A DNA stretch of 64,000 nucleotides from an uncultured beta proteobacterium (GCA_903871735.1 CAIQHU010000060.1:1-64000); one strand, 5' to 3'. Positions 18,127 to 28,842 are shown, numbered from the stretch's first letter. Translations and numbers: made by a program. Notes: generated from the sequence alone by a model not told the origin.

Positions 18127-18768
18127 TTAAGCGGTACTTTTTTCCGAGAGGGCGAGGCGAAGGAGATCTGCAACTGTACTGACGTTCAATTTTTCCATAA
18201 TATTGGCTCGGTGCGCTTCGACAGTTTTAATCGAGATAGTTAGATCATCAGCAATTTGCTTATTGAGGCGACCAGCGACGATGCGTTCCAAGACTTGTCT
18301 TTCACGGCCGGTAAGTTTATTAAGAAGGCCTTGATTTGTTTTTTGGTTCGAGGCATCTTTATATGCTAATCGAGCGACGGCCAGCATTTTCTCGACGAGG
18401 GCTTGGAGTTCAGTTTCTTTAAAAGGTTTTTCAATAAAGTCAACGGCGCCTTTTTTCATGGTTGTCACCGCCATTGAGACATCACCGTGGCCAGTGATAA
18501 ATGAAATGGGCATGGGAATAGCCAAGCTGAGTAATTGCTCTTGTAGTTCAAGACCGGACATCCCAGGCATACGCACGTCAAGAATAGCGCAAGCTGTCAC
18601 ATCTCGATCAGGTCCTACAACGGCTTGTAAAAAACGATCTGCACTGGCATAGCACCGAACTAGATAACCGTTACTCTCGAGAAGCCAGCTCAGCGAATCA
18701 CGAACTGCTTCATCATCATCGACAACATAAATAATTTCACGTGTTTTATCTGTGTGAGCAACATTCAT
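18127..18768 (-). CDS. FixJ/TodT-family response regulator
   Basis: A two-component transcription factor. The receiver domain (residues ~10-130) has DDD at 17-19, phospho-acceptor D64 in AILDVRMPG, and the late VDFIEKPF Lys. A LuxR/GerE helix-turn-helix follows (~148-205: [36 protein letters not shown]). Length 213 is typical of FixJ. The FixL-like kinase gene lies 67 bp upstream on the same strand and folD starts 2 bp downstream. It resembles FixJ in architecture, but nothing shows an oxygen signal, so I leave the symbol empty. Divergent aceE beyond the kinase is a possible target. Confidence 0.92.
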   Translation of the reverse strand: MNVAHTDKTREIIYVVDDDEAVRDSLSWLLESNGYLVRCYASADRFLQAVVGPDRDVTACAILDVRMPGMSGLELQEQLLSLAIPMPISFITGHGDVSMAVTTMKKGAVDFIEKPFKETELQALVEKMLAVARLAYKDASNQKTNQGLLNKLTGRERQVLERIVAGRLNKQIADDLTISIKTVEAHRANIMEKLNVSTVADLLRLALSEKSTA

Positions 18769-18835
18769 ATGGCTTACCTTTATAGAATTCCTTAAAGTGT
18801 ATCTCGAATTGTAAATTACTCAAAAAAAACTTTCC

Positions 18836-21418
18836 TTAAGTAGAATCTTGTGAGCTTATTTCGGGCAAATTATCGACACTAGACGAGAGTAGTTCAACGT
18901 GTTCAATCGGGAGTAAGATCGTAAAGGTACAGCCAAGATTTTTAGGCGTGAGCGCTAATTGCCCAATTTTTGGAAGGTTATTTTCGCCCCAAAGTCGTCC
19001 TTGATGTGATTCGATGATTGACCGACAAATATTGAGGCCCATACCCATACCCTCATACTTTGTGCTAAAAAATGGTTCATAAATTTGGGACATGGATTGC
19101 TCTGGAATACCCTCACCAGAGTCGATAATTTTGATGCGCAGCATGGGGCTAGACGGTTCAAAGTCGATATCTGCTTTAAGTTGAATCGGTTTAGCCATAG
19201 CTCGGGAGTGGCGTGGAATTGCTATGCGCATACTATCAATACTATTTTTTAATAAATTAATTAAAACTTGCTCGATCAAGATAGGATCGACAAAACATTC
19301 GGGCAGGTTCGGTGTAATGATTAATTCAATTGCTAGGCCTTGGCGTTTTGCTTCAATTTCAGCAAGCTCGATAGACTGATCGATAATTTGATGAATTTTA
19401 CAAGACTGCCTTTGTGGTGCACTCCGTTTTACAAAGTTGCGGATACGTTGAATGATTGTTCCAGCCCGCAGAGCTTGCGCACTTGCTTTTTCAATAGCGG
19501 GCAAGATTTCTTCAGTGAGTTGGGGGTCATGTCGATTCTTTAGTCGACTAATTGCACCCATACAATAATTATTAATAGCAGCTAGTGGTTGGTTTAATTC
19601 ATGCGCGATTGAGGAGGCCATTTCTCCCATGGTAGTAAGTCGGCTAGAGAATTGGATGCGTTCCTCTTGGGTTCTTAAGCGATCTTCGGTTGCTCGGCGA
19701 TCGGTAATATCGATAGTGATAAGAAGTTGAGCAAGGTGGCCATCGGTCCATGGAATATAGCGTCGCCGCACCTCATACCAATTCGGTTTATCGATAATTT
19801 GTACTTCTCTTGAATCGCCGATGATGGGTGTAAGGACTGAGGATGGTAAGCCGGCGAAGCCATCCACACTATCGTCTTCACTATCGATATTACTACTTGA
19901 CATAGCCTCATCACCGAGCAAAAGTTGGTGTGCTTGAGAGGTGTTATCAAACATTTCTCGATAGAGATCATTCGTGAAAAGTAATTCACCTGTCTTTGGG
20001 TTCACCACAGAAATTGCTGCCGTAAGACCCTCTAGTACGGTGACGAAACGTTGTTGTGATGCGGCTAATTCCTCCCGAATTTTGCGTGGCTCAGAGATAT
20101 CAATGAGGGAAGTAATCCAGCCAGTTTGTTGGTTCCGAGCATCGAGGAGTGGGGAGACAAAATTACGAACGGCAATTTTTTTCCCTTCTTTTGTCGTAAT
20201 AATTGCTTCGATGGTCTCGGGTAAGCCGGATGTTGAATTGAACGCAGTTTCTAATTTACTACTATTTGTTGAAATTTCTTCGTCGCTAGACCAGAAGGGA
20301 AAAGGGGGCATGCGACCTATTAATTCAGGTGCGGTCCAGCCGACCATTTTGCAAAAAGCGGGATTGACATAATTAATTTTTCCATCCAGGTCATGCACGC
20401 GCAGACCGACTGGCATGGACTCTTCGATGGCTAAACGAAAATTTGTTTCTTTAATCAGGTTTCGTTCGATATCTTGTCGCTTTTTCATTTGCCACCAGAT
20501 CGACCAAAAGCTCCAAATCACATACGAACTAAGGCCAACAACTAACCACAAAAGCATTGCATAAGTCAGGTTATTGGGAATGGGGTAGCTTTCTCCTTGC
20601 AGAATTAAATTATCTGGTAATTTTGATAATTTAATTTGATGAATAGCATGTTCTTTTGCCAGACTGCGTTGATTTACGCTATAGAGAACTTGGCCTTTAT
20701 CGTTAATGATGGAGAAGCGATGTCTGTTTTGGAGTTCTTTTGGAATGATGCGATTGATGAGTTTGGGTAACGAGTAGAGAACGGCGATATGTTGGTCTGC
20801 TCCGGAATATTTAGTGGTGGGTTGAACATACCAAAACACGATTGCACGTTCGCGATTCGCGTTTTCGTTTTTACTTTTAGGATTTAACTGAATTAAAGGT
20901 CCATAAATGCTGCGCGAGGAGGTAATTGCATCTTTGAGGGTATTTTGCAGATTAGCATTCAGTTCATTGATGCTATTTGTTTCTATGGCCCAGTCATTAT
21001 CGGTAATGACTGGCATGGCCACCGTTTTAGACTGATTAGTTGAAATCAATTGAATTTGAAGAATTTCTGGGTGGCGATTGAGTTGCTCGCTAAGGCGTTG
21101 ATAGTTCTGTCGCGCGGTTTTATTTTCTTGACTATTCGTAGATTTGCTAAAAATTTGAAACTCTTCTTCATTCTCTTCAAAGTTCACTTGAATGCGTTGT
21201 TCGGCATAAGCTACTTCTCGAAAGAGCGCCAGATCAGCCTGATCTTTTTCTTGATTATTCAGAATCCAGAGAATCAAGAACATGGTTGCCATAAACAAGA
21301 TGATTGCTATTAACGGGGTATAGAGAAAATCAATCGATTGCTGTGAGCTTTTCTTCTGTGTGTTTAAGCGCGACCAGAGTCGAATGGACTTGGGCAGAAA
21401 GGGTAGGTTTCTTGACAT
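18836..21418 (-). CDS. FixL-like membrane PAS sensor histidine kinase
   Basis: An inner-membrane sensor kinase paired with the FixJ-like regulator. There is a transmembrane helix at ~31-52, then a ~230-residue periplasmic region with a dCache/CHASE-like look, and a second helix at ~285-310. The first PAS domain (~325-440: MPVGLRVHDLDGKINYVN) and second PAS domain (~450-570) are followed by a dimerisation helix with H-box IAHELNQPL (His606). The ATPase region has NLLKNSIDS, DSGEGIP and GMGMGLNI. Length 860 is large for FixL, and the large extracytoplasmic domain suggests an external ligand. No heme-binding signature can be asserted. Start ATG 21418 faces aceE across ~160 bp. Confidence 0.9.
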   Translation of the reverse strand: MSRNLPFLPKSIRLWSRLNTQKKSSQQSIDFLYTPLIAIILFMATMFLILWILNNQEKDQADLALFREVAYAEQRIQVNFEENEEEFQIFSKSTNSQENKTARQNYQRLSEQLNRHPEILQIQLISTNQSKTVAMPVITDNDWAIETNSINELNANLQNTLKDAITSSRSIYGPLIQLNPKSKNENANRERAIVFWYVQPTTKYSGADQHIAVLYSLPKLINRIIPKELQNRHRFSIINDKGQVLYSVNQRSLAKEHAIHQIKLSKLPDNLILQGESYPIPNNLTYAMLLWLVVGLSSYVIWSFWSIWWQMKKRQDIERNLIKETNFRLAIEESMPVGLRVHDLDGKINYVNPAFCKMVGWTAPELIGRMPPFPFWSSDEEISTNSSKLETAFNSTSGLPETIEAIITTKEGKKIAVRNFVSPLLDARNQQTGWITSLIDISEPRKIREELAASQQRFVTVLEGLTAAISVVNPKTGELLFTNDLYREMFDNTSQAHQLLLGDEAMSSSNIDSEDDSVDGFAGLPSSVLTPIIGDSREVQIIDKPNWYEVRRRYIPWTDGHLAQLLITIDITDRRATEDRLRTQEERIQFSSRLTTMGEMASSIAHELNQPLAAINNYCMGAISRLKNRHDPQLTEEILPAIEKASAQALRAGTIIQRIRNFVKRSAPQRQSCKIHQIIDQSIELAEIEAKRQGLAIELIITPNLPECFVDPILIEQVLINLLKNSIDSMRIAIPRHSRAMAKPIQLKADIDFEPSSPMLRIKIIDSGEGIPEQSMSQIYEPFFSTKYEGMGMGLNICRSIIESHQGRLWGENNLPKIGQLALTPKNLGCTFTILLPIEHVELLSSSVDNLPEISSQDST

Positions 21419-21521
21419 AAGGACTATTTTGCTTGAACCTTGTAATTTAAGTACATTTATTAAGAATTTATTGAATAAAGTTTCATAATATAAAAAATCA
21501 TGCCAAGATGTGAAAAATAAC

Positions 21522-21550
21522 TTGTCAATCTGTTCTGAGCTTTTTAGAAT
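21522..21550 (+). promoter_or_regulatory. Sigma-70 promoter of the aceE operon
   Basis: TTGTCA (21522-21527, 5/6) and TAGAAT (21545-21550, 5/6) are separated by exactly 17 bp. They lie ~28 bp before the aceE start and just before its AAGGAG (21566-21571). The rest of the 21419-21577 gap is very AT-rich and must also serve fixL. Confidence 0.7.
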
Positions 21551-21577
21551 TAATTGTGTTTATATAAGGAGATCAAC

Positions 21578-24283
21578 ATGGCAGCACTTCCAGAAAGTGG
21601 TAACTCGGACATAGCACACGATCAGTTAGCTGATTTTGATCCGGTTGAAACACGCGAGTGGTTGGACGCAATGGCTGGCGTAATTGCCACGGAGGGGACG
21701 GACCGTGCTGCCTATTTAATTGATCAGCAAATATCGTTTGCGCGGGTCAATGGCGTTGATCAGCCATTTCATGCCCAGACGCCTTATATCAATACTATCC
21801 CGGTTGATCGCCAAGCCCGTATTCCGGGCGACCAGGAGATTGAGCATCGTATTCGTTCGTATACACGTTGGAATGCCATGGCGATGGTTTTGCGTGCGAA
21901 CCAGGACACGAATGTGGGTGGGCACATCTCTTCTTTTCAGTCTGCTGCAACTTTATATGATGTAGGTTACAACCATTTTTGGCATGCGCCGTCCGAGCAG
22001 CATGGTGGAGACTTGATTTTTGTGCAGGGTCATTCTGCACCTGGTATTTATGCTCGAGCGTATATGTTGGGGCGGTTAAGTGATGAGCAGTTGAATCATT
22101 TCCGACAAGAAGTTGATGGTAAAGGGATATCGAGTTATCCACATCCTTGGTTAATGAAGGATTTTTGGCAGTTTCCGACCGTCTCAATGGGGCTTGGTCC
22201 GATCATGGCCATTTATCAAGCGCGATTTATGCGTTATTTACAAGATCGTGGATTTGCGCAGACTGAGGGTAGAAAGGTTTGGGCATTTCTTGGGGATGGC
22301 GAGACGGATGAGCCGGAGTCCTTGGGTGCGATTGGTATGGCTGGCCGTGAAAAATTAGATAATTTAATTTTTGTAATCAACTGTAATTTACAGCGACTAG
22401 ATGGCCCTGTGCGAGGCAACGGTAGCATTATTCAGGAATTAGAAACAGAGTTTAGAGGGTCTGGCTGGAATGTCATCAAGGTGGTCTGGGGCACGCATTG
22501 GGACGCGTTATTTGCGCGCGACAAAAAGGGCTTGTTGATGAATCGTCTCGCTGAGATTGTCGACGGTGAGTATCAGGCCATGAAGGCTAAGAATGGCGCG
22601 TATGTGAGAGCCCACGTCTTTAATACGCCAGAGTTACAAAATCTGGTGGCAGACTGGTCAGACGATGATATATGGAATTTAAACCGAGGTGGGCATGACC
22701 CTCATAAAGTATTTGCAGCCTTTCATTCGGCGGTGCATCATAAGGGCCAACCAACCCTCATTCTAGCTAAAACGATTAAGGGTTACGGCATGGGCGCTTC
22801 AGGTGAAGCGATGAATATTGCGCATCAGCAGAAAAAAATGAACATTGAGGATGTGCGGGCTTTTAGAGATCGTTTTCAGTTACCGATTCCAAATGATCAA
22901 CTGGAGTCTTTGCCCTATTTAAAATTTGCCGATGGCAGTCCTGAGTTAGAGTACATGCGCGCTAGACGGATGGAACTAGGTGGTTATTTGCCCCAGCGCC
23001 GCACGCATGCGAAGTCTTTGCCGGTGCCAAGTTTAGAGGTTTTTAAACCCCTTTTAGAAGCAACCGTTGAGGGACGTGAAATTTCTACGACGATGGCTTT
23101 TGTGCGTTTACTCAACATGGTCGTAAAAGATCAGGTCATTGGACAGCGGGTTGTACCAATTGTTCCAGACGAGTCTAGAACTTTTGGTATGGAAGGGATG
23201 TTTAGGCAGTTAGGTATTTGGAGTCATGTGGGCCAGCTTTATGAGCCACAGGACAAAGACCAGTTGATGTTTTACAAGGAAGATCAACATGGGCAAATAC
23301 TACAAGAGGGTATTAATGAAGCTGGTGCGATGTGTGATTGGATTGCTGCAGCAACTTCTTACTCGACGCATGGCGAGCCGATGTTACCGTTTTATATTTT
23401 TTACTCCATGTTTGGTTTTCAACGGATTGGGGATTTGGCTTGGGCCGCAGGCGATATGCGCTCGCGAGGATTTTTGTTAGGCGGCACAGCCGGTAGAACC
23501 ACGCTCAATGGTGAGGGTTTGCAGCACGAGGATGGCCATAGTCATTTATGGAGTGGTGCGATTCCTAATTGTGTAAGTTATGATCCGACCTTTGCTTTTG
23601 AGTTGGCGGTAGTGATTCAAGATGGGATGCGTCGCATGATGACGGATCAGGAAGATATCTACTATTACATTACCCTCATGAATGAAAACTACGCTCATCC
23701 GGCAATGCCAAAGGGGAGCGAAAAGAATATTTTAAAGGGCATGTATCACTTCGATTCGGTTGGCTCAGCCAAAGCTCCATTACGCGTTCAGTTGCTTGGT
23801 AGTGGTACTATTTTTAGAGAGGTCATGGCGGCTGCGCAATTACTTCAAGAGGACTGGGGTGTTGCTTCGGATTTGTGGAGTTGTCCAAGTTTTACCGAGC
23901 TCAGTCGCGATATCCATCGGGTCAATCGAACTAATTTGCTCAATCCTACTAGCAAGCCGAAGAAGTCGCATGTCGAGGAGTGTTTGGTTCAATTTAATGG
24001 GCCCGTGATCGCAGCGACGGATTATGTGCGTTTATTTGCCGAGCAAATTCGACCGGCGATTCAGCAGTTGGGTCGGACTTACATGGTTCTAGGCACAGAT
24101 GGTTTTGGCCGATCTGATACGCGAGAAAATTTACGCCATTTCTTTGAGGTTGATCGTCATTGGGTAACAATTACTGCCCTCAAGTCTTTAGCTGATCTTG
24201 GACAAATTGAAACGAAAGTTGTGGCACAAGCGATTAAAAAATATGGTTTAGATATTACCAAGCCTAATCCAATGTCGGTCTAA
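21578..24283 (+). CDS. aceE: Pyruvate dehydrogenase E1 component (homodimeric type)
   Basis: The thiamine-diphosphate enzyme that decarboxylates pyruvate and acetylates the lipoyl group of E2, linking glycolysis to the TCA cycle. Motifs include the TPP-binding region starting GDGETDEPES and ending NCNLQRLDG, the N-terminal GGHISSFQSA and the C-terminal transketolase-like GTDGFGRSDTRE. I start at ATG 21578 (AAGGAG at 21566-21571), giving 901 residues, close to the usual ~890. The GTG at 21554 adds eight residues and has no advantage. The order aceE-aceF-lpd, with 11- and 9-bp gaps, shows one operon. Confidence 0.98.
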   Translation: MAALPESGNSDIAHDQLADFDPVETREWLDAMAGVIATEGTDRAAYLIDQQISFARVNGVDQPFHAQTPYINTIPVDRQARIPGDQEIEHRIRSYTRWNAMAMVLRANQDTNVGGHISSFQSAATLYDVGYNHFWHAPSEQHGGDLIFVQGHSAPGIYARAYMLGRLSDEQLNHFRQEVDGKGISSYPHPWLMKDFWQFPTVSMGLGPIMAIYQARFMRYLQDRGFAQTEGRKVWAFLGDGETDEPESLGAIGMAGREKLDNLIFVINCNLQRLDGPVRGNGSIIQELETEFRGSGWNVIKVVWGTHWDALFARDKKGLLMNRLAEIVDGEYQAMKAKNGAYVRAHVFNTPELQNLVADWSDDDIWNLNRGGHDPHKVFAAFHSAVHHKGQPTLILAKTIKGYGMGASGEAMNIAHQQKKMNIEDVRAFRDRFQLPIPNDQLESLPYLKFADGSPELEYMRARRMELGGYLPQRRTHAKSLPVPSLEVFKPLLEATVEGREISTTMAFVRLLNMVVKDQVIGQRVVPIVPDESRTFGMEGMFRQLGIWSHVGQLYEPQDKDQLMFYKEDQHGQILQEGINEAGAMCDWIAAATSYSTHGEPMLPFYIFYSMFGFQRIGDLAWAAGDMRSRGFLLGGTAGRTTLNGEGLQHEDGHSHLWSGAIPNCVSYDPTFAFELAVVIQDGMRRMMTDQEDIYYYITLMNENYAHPAMPKGSEKNILKGMYHFDSVGSAKAPLRVQLLGSGTIFREVMAAAQLLQEDWGVASDLWSCPSFTELSRDIHRVNRTNLLNPTSKPKKSHVEECLVQFNGPVIAATDYVRLFAEQIRPAIQQLGRTYMVLGTDGFGRSDTRENLRHFFEVDRHWVTITALKSLADLGQIETKVVAQAIKKYGLDITKPNPMSV

Positions 24284-24294
24284 GGGAGCCCAGC

Positions 24295-25671
24295 ATGTCT
24301 AAATTCATTGAAGTAAAAGTGCCAGATATTGGCGACTACAAAGAGATACCTGTGATTGAAATTCATGTGCGGGTTGGTGATGTGGTGGAGAAAGAACAAT
24401 CGATCATTACCTTAGAGTCGGATAAGGCGACGATGGATATACCTTCATCCGTGAGTGGTGTTGTGCAGGAATTAAAATTAAAAATTGGTGATTTAGTTTC
24501 ACAAGGCAGCTTGGTGCTTGTTTTAGAACCCGGTTCGAGTGACCGTGTGCCCGCGCAATCAGTGGTATCTCAAAGCCCACCTGCAACGGTTGTTGCATCA
24601 GTGGCACCATCCGCGCCAGCGGTTGTGTTGCCTGCCTTAGTCTCTTCAAACGCCTCAAATTCCAGTTCTGCTGCGCCGATACCTGCATTACAGAGTAATG
24701 CTTTAACATCCTCAGCGCATGAAATTACGCCTATAGGCAGTTCTTCGGCGAGTTTAAGTCATGCTAGTCCATCGGTTCGTAAATATGCTCGGGAATTAGG
24801 TGCGTCGATTAACAAGGTTCAGGGCACAGGTCCAAAGGGTCGGATTACCCAAGAGGATGTGCAATCTTATATTAAGCAAATTTTAACGAGCCCAAACCAA
24901 ACATCTTCTAGTCCAGTTACCAGTGTTGCTGGTATTGGTTTGAATTTATTGCCTTGGCCAAAAATAGATTTTAATAAATTTGGCGCAACTCAAACCCGCC
25001 CATTATCAAGAATACAAAAGATTTCAGCAGCCAATTTGGCGCGTAATTGGGTGATGATACCAGCGGTGACGTATCACGAAGATGCCGACATTACTCTGTT
25101 AGAAGAGTTTCGGGTGCAAACGAATAAAGCCAATGACAAATTGGGTATAAAAGTTACTTTACTGGCGTTTTTACTAAAAGCATCTGTGAGTGCTTTAAAA
25201 AAATTCCCGGAATTTAATAGCTCCTTAGATGGTGATCAATTAATTTTGAAGCAGTACTTTCATTTGGGTTTTGCTGCCGATACCCCGAATGGATTAGTTG
25301 TTCCTGTGATTCGTGATGTTGACCAAAAGGGTATTTTAGAGATTGCGCGTGAGACTTCTGAATTAGCCAAGTTGGCTCGTGACGGCAAGCTAAAGCCTGA
25401 TCAAATGCAAGGTGCTTGTTTTACAATTTCTTCTGTTGGTGGTCTTGGCAGCACTTATTTCGCGCCGATCATTAATGCTCCCGAGGTAGCAATTTTGGGG
25501 GTTAGTAAGGCCGCTATGAAGCCAGTCTGGGACGGCACGAATTTTATTCCTCGGTTAATTTGCCCGCTGTCCTTAACGGCTGATCATCGGGTTATTGACG
25601 GCGCTTATGCGACTCGGTTTAATGCGTATATTGCTGAATTACTGACGGATTTCCGTCGAGTTGTTTTATAG
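24295..25671 (+). CDS. aceF: Dihydrolipoyllysine-residue acetyltransferase, PDH E2
   Basis: The core of the pyruvate dehydrogenase complex; it moves acetyl groups from lipoate to CoA. It has one N-terminal lipoyl domain (ESDKATMDIP, lipoyl Lys44), an Ala/Pro/Ser-rich linker (~82-155), a peripheral-subunit-binding domain (~157-198: SPSVRKYARELG, GPKGRITQEDV) and the catalytic acyltransferase domain ending ADHRVIDGA with the active-site His. At 458 residues it is short because it has only one lipoyl domain, against two or three in many relatives. The E3 encoded next carries another. It lies in the aceE-aceF-lpd operon. Confidence 0.97.
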   Translation: MSKFIEVKVPDIGDYKEIPVIEIHVRVGDVVEKEQSIITLESDKATMDIPSSVSGVVQELKLKIGDLVSQGSLVLVLEPGSSDRVPAQSVVSQSPPATVVASVAPSAPAVVLPALVSSNASNSSSAAPIPALQSNALTSSAHEITPIGSSSASLSHASPSVRKYARELGASINKVQGTGPKGRITQEDVQSYIKQILTSPNQTSSSPVTSVAGIGLNLLPWPKIDFNKFGATQTRPLSRIQKISAANLARNWVMIPAVTYHEDADITLLEEFRVQTNKANDKLGIKVTLLAFLLKASVSALKKFPEFNSSLDGDQLILKQYFHLGFAADTPNGLVVPVIRDVDQKGILEIARETSELAKLARDGKLKPDQMQGACFTISSVGGLGSTYFAPIINAPEVAILGVSKAAMKPVWDGTNFIPRLICPLSLTADHRVIDGAYATRFNAYIAELLTDFRRVVL

Positions 25672-25680
25672 GGGGCTGGG

Positions 25681-27498
25681 ATGACGATTTTGGCAATCAA
25701 AGTTCCCAATATGGGTGACTTCACGGACATTCCGGTAATTGAGATTTTAGTCAAACCTGGTGATGTCATCGCAAAAGAACAGGCTTTAGTTGTTTTAGAA
25801 TCAGATAAAGCCACGATGGAAGTGCCCAGTGATATGGCTGGTAAAGTTGTTTCTGTAGAGGTTGCGGTTGGTGATCAGTTAAGTATTGGTTCAGTCATCC
25901 TGATGTTAGAGACTGACACGTCGTCCACTACGACCTCTAATCAACAAGAGGTAAATTTATCAGTTGTACCGCAGGGAGCAACGACGCAGTCCTTGCCCCA
26001 AAAGCAGGTCACCCCAACCGCATTAAAAGCCTCCGCCGCAGTTACGACTTATCAGGGGCAGGTTGATCATACTTGTGCGTTATTAGTTTTAGGTTCTGGG
26101 CCTGGTGGTTATAGTGCTGCCTTTCGGGGAGCTGATTTAGGCATGGATACGATCCTGATTGAAAGATACGCTACTTTGGGTGGAGTTTGTCTTAATGTGG
26201 GATGTATTCCTTCTAAAGCACTCCTACATACCGCTGCAGTGATGCAAGAGGTGCAATCGATGGCTGCCCACGGAATTCGTTATGGTGATCCAACGATTGA
26301 CTTGACGGCTTTGCGCAATCATAAAGAACAGGTCATTAGTCAGTTAACGACTGGTTTAGCTGGTATGGCAAAAGCTCGAAAAGTCAGAACACTGCGCGGC
26401 GTGGGCAGCTTTTTAGATGCCCATCATCTTGAACTGCAGACAACCACTGGCACGAGCTGGGAGTTGACTGGACAAAAAGAAGTGATTCGATTTGAGCAAG
26501 TGATTATTGCTGCCGGTAGTCAACCAGTGATTTTGCCTAACTTGCCAGTTGACCCGCGAATTGTGGATAGCACAGGTGCTTTAGAGTTAAAGAATATCCC
26601 CAAACGGATGCTAGTCATCGGTGGTGGCATTATTGGTTTAGAGATGGCGACGGTCTATAGTGCTTTAGGTGCCAAAATTGATATTGTTGAATTATCGGAC
26701 AGTCTGATGGCTGGGGCAGATCGTGACTTAGTTAAAGTCTGGGAGAAGATGAATAGTCACCGTTTTGAACAGGTGATGTTGCAGACGAAGGCGGTTGATG
26801 TCCAAGCTAAAAAAGATGGTATTTGGATTACTTTTGAGGGCCAGAAAGCGCCATCCGAGGCGCAATGTTATGACTTAGTATTAGTTGCCGTTGGACGGGT
26901 ACCGAATGGTAAAAAAATTGGTGCGCATTTAGCTGGCGTGCAGGTAGATGATCGTGGGTTTATTTCGGTTGACCAGCAGATGCGAACCAATGTGCCCCAT
27001 GTTTTTGCCATTGGTGATCTAGTGGGACAACCGATGCTAGCCCATAAGGCGGTCCATGAGGGGCATGTAGCTGCTGAGGTTGCAAGTGGCCAAAAGTCCT
27101 ACTTTGACGTGCAACAAATACCATCAGTGGCTTATACCGACCCTGAAGTTGCTTGGGCTGGTTTGACAGAAGAACAATGTAAAAAGCAGGGAGTTGCTTA
27201 TCAAAAAGGTATTTTCCCATGGGCTGCTAGCGGTCGTGCAATTGCTAATGGTCGCAGTGAAGGATTTACGAAATTATTGTTTGATGAAAAGACGCATCGT
27301 ATCATTGGGGGTGGAATTGTTGGTACCAATGCCGGCGACTTAATTGGTGAAGTTTGTTTAGCCATCGAGATGGGCGCGGATATGGTGGATATCGGTAAAA
27401 CAATCCATCCTCATCCAACTTTAGGCGAATCGATTGGTTTAGCGGCCGAAGTTGCGCACGGCAGTTGTACTGATTTACCTGCGCAGCGTAAAAAATAA
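25681..27498 (+). CDS. lpdA: Dihydrolipoyl dehydrogenase with N-terminal lipoyl domain (PDH E3)
   Basis: The FAD-dependent enzyme that reoxidises dihydrolipoate and passes electrons to NAD+. Residues 1-~80 form a lipoyl domain (SDKATMEVPS, Lys43), then a ~40-residue linker, then the E3 body. The body has the FAD motif LGSGPGGYSAA, redox disulfide GVCLNVGCIPSK (C170, C175), NAD motif IGGGIIGLE, FAIGDLVG and the C-terminal HPHPTLGE catalytic His. At 605 residues it is longer than plain E3 (~470) because of this fusion, a form known from beta- and some gammaproteobacterial PDH operons. Last gene of the PDH operon. Confidence 0.97.
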   Translation: MTILAIKVPNMGDFTDIPVIEILVKPGDVIAKEQALVVLESDKATMEVPSDMAGKVVSVEVAVGDQLSIGSVILMLETDTSSTTTSNQQEVNLSVVPQGATTQSLPQKQVTPTALKASAAVTTYQGQVDHTCALLVLGSGPGGYSAAFRGADLGMDTILIERYATLGGVCLNVGCIPSKALLHTAAVMQEVQSMAAHGIRYGDPTIDLTALRNHKEQVISQLTTGLAGMAKARKVRTLRGVGSFLDAHHLELQTTTGTSWELTGQKEVIRFEQVIIAAGSQPVILPNLPVDPRIVDSTGALELKNIPKRMLVIGGGIIGLEMATVYSALGAKIDIVELSDSLMAGADRDLVKVWEKMNSHRFEQVMLQTKAVDVQAKKDGIWITFEGQKAPSEAQCYDLVLVAVGRVPNGKKIGAHLAGVQVDDRGFISVDQQMRTNVPHVFAIGDLVGQPMLAHKAVHEGHVAAEVASGQKSYFDVQQIPSVAYTDPEVAWAGLTEEQCKKQGVAYQKGIFPWAASGRAIANGRSEGFTKLLFDEKTHRIIGGGIVGTNAGDLIGEVCLAIEMGADMVDIGKTIHPHPTLGESIGLAAEVAHGSCTDLPAQRKK

Positions 27499-27532
27499 CC
27501 AGATTTTTAAATCAAAAGGGATTTGAGTTGGT

Positions 27533-27568
27533 GAAGTTCTAGTCCCTATTGAAGTTGTAATCCCTATT
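27533..27568. repeat. Two 18-bp tandem repeats between lpdA and purT
   Basis: Units 27533-27550 and 27551-27568 are identical at 16 of 18 positions (unit form GAAGTTSTARTCCCTATT). They lie directly before purT in the 101-bp gap and could be a duplicated operator or a simple local duplication. Confidence 0.6.
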
Positions 27569-27599
27569 ACAGTTTAAGCCTTATTGAGATGGATATTGC

Positions 27600-28829
27600 A
27601 TGACCAATTTCCCTAGATTTCCAATCATTGGTACACCCCTATCGAGCTCAGCTATTCGCGTCATGATGCTTGGTAGCGGAGAACTTGGTAAGGAAGTAAT
27701 TATCGAGTTGCAGCGCTTAGGTATAGAAGTCATCGCGGTTGATCGCTATCCAAATGCGCCTGGACAGCAAGTTGCCCATCGGTCTTATGTGATTGATATG
27801 ACAGATGGCCAAGCGATTCGCGATTTAGTGAACCAAGAAAAACCGCATTTAATCGTACCGGAGATTGAAGCGATTGCTACGCTAACCCTCATGGAGTTAG
27901 AAGCCGAGGGTGTGGTCGAGGTTATACCTACCGCGCGGGCAGCTTGGTTGACGATGAATCGTGAGGGGATTCGTCGTCTGGCTGCAGAAGAATTAGGTTT
28001 ACCCACATCGCCCTATCATTTTGCCAGCAGCCTTGATGAACTATCTGCTGCAATTCCTCGTGGAATTGGTTACCCATGCTTTGTTAAGCCAGTGATGTCG
28101 TCCTCTGGCAAGGGACAATCGAAATTATTGGGGCCAGAAGATATTGCTTTTGCCTGGGCGAGCGCAGCAAGTGGTGGGCGGGTTAATGCTGGGCGAGTGA
28201 TTGTTGAGGGCCTGATTGATTTTGATTATGAGATCACGTTATTAACGGTCAGGTCGTTAAAGCAGGATGGAAGTATTCAAACATCTTTTTGTGAGCCCAT
28301 TGGCCATGTTCAAAAGCATGGCGATTATGTTGAGAGTTGGCAACCGATGGGCATGAGTCAGGTAGCCCTTGAACGCGCACAATGGATTGCTAAAAAAGTC
28401 ACTGACCAACTTGGTGGTCGCGGTATTTTTGGCGTTGAATTATTTGTGAAGGGTGACGAAGTCTGGTTTTCTGAAGTAAGTCCTAGGCCGCATGATACCG
28501 GGTTAGTGACCTTGGTAAGTCAGGAACAAAGTGAATTTGAATTACATGCTAGGGCTATTTTGGGCTTACCGATCAATACGCGTTTACGAACGCCAGGTGC
28601 AAGTGCCGTAATTTATGGTGGTATAGAAGCTTCGGGCATTGGATTTACTGGGGTTGAACAGGCTCTGCATTTACCCGGAGTTTGCGTAAGGCTGTTTGGC
28701 AAGCCGGAATCATTTATCAAGCGCCGCATGGGAGTTGCTTTAGCTATTGCAGACAATACCGGCGAAGCTAGAAGTCTCGCTTTGCAGGCAAGTCACATGG
28801 TAAAGCCAGTAACGGCAGTCGCTGAGTAA
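27600..28829 (+). CDS. purT: Formate-dependent phosphoribosylglycinamide formyltransferase
   Basis: Makes formyl-GAR for purine synthesis from formate and ATP, an alternative to PurN. It is an ATP-grasp protein. The N-terminal nucleotide fold [12 protein letters not shown] is near residue 23, followed by [16 protein letters not shown], the ATP-grasp [12 protein letters not shown], and the catalytic [14 protein letters not shown]. Length 409 is standard. It is separated from lpdA by 101 bp with tandem repeats, so it may have its own promoter, and it converges on the phasin gene 13 bp away. Confidence 0.96.
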   Translation: MTNFPRFPIIGTPLSSSAIRVMMLGSGELGKEVIIELQRLGIEVIAVDRYPNAPGQQVAHRSYVIDMTDGQAIRDLVNQEKPHLIVPEIEAIATLTLMELEAEGVVEVIPTARAAWLTMNREGIRRLAAEELGLPTSPYHFASSLDELSAAIPRGIGYPCFVKPVMSSSGKGQSKLLGPEDIAFAWASAASGGRVNAGRVIVEGLIDFDYEITLLTVRSLKQDGSIQTSFCEPIGHVQKHGDYVESWQPMGMSQVALERAQWIAKKVTDQLGGRGIFGVELFVKGDEVWFSEVSPRPHDTGLVTLVSQEQSEFELHARAILGLPINTRLRTPGASAVIYGGIEASGIGFTGVEQALHLPGVCVRLFGKPESFIKRRMGVALAIADNTGEARSLALQASHMVKPVTAVAE

Positions 28830-28842
28830 AACCTCAGCTCAA

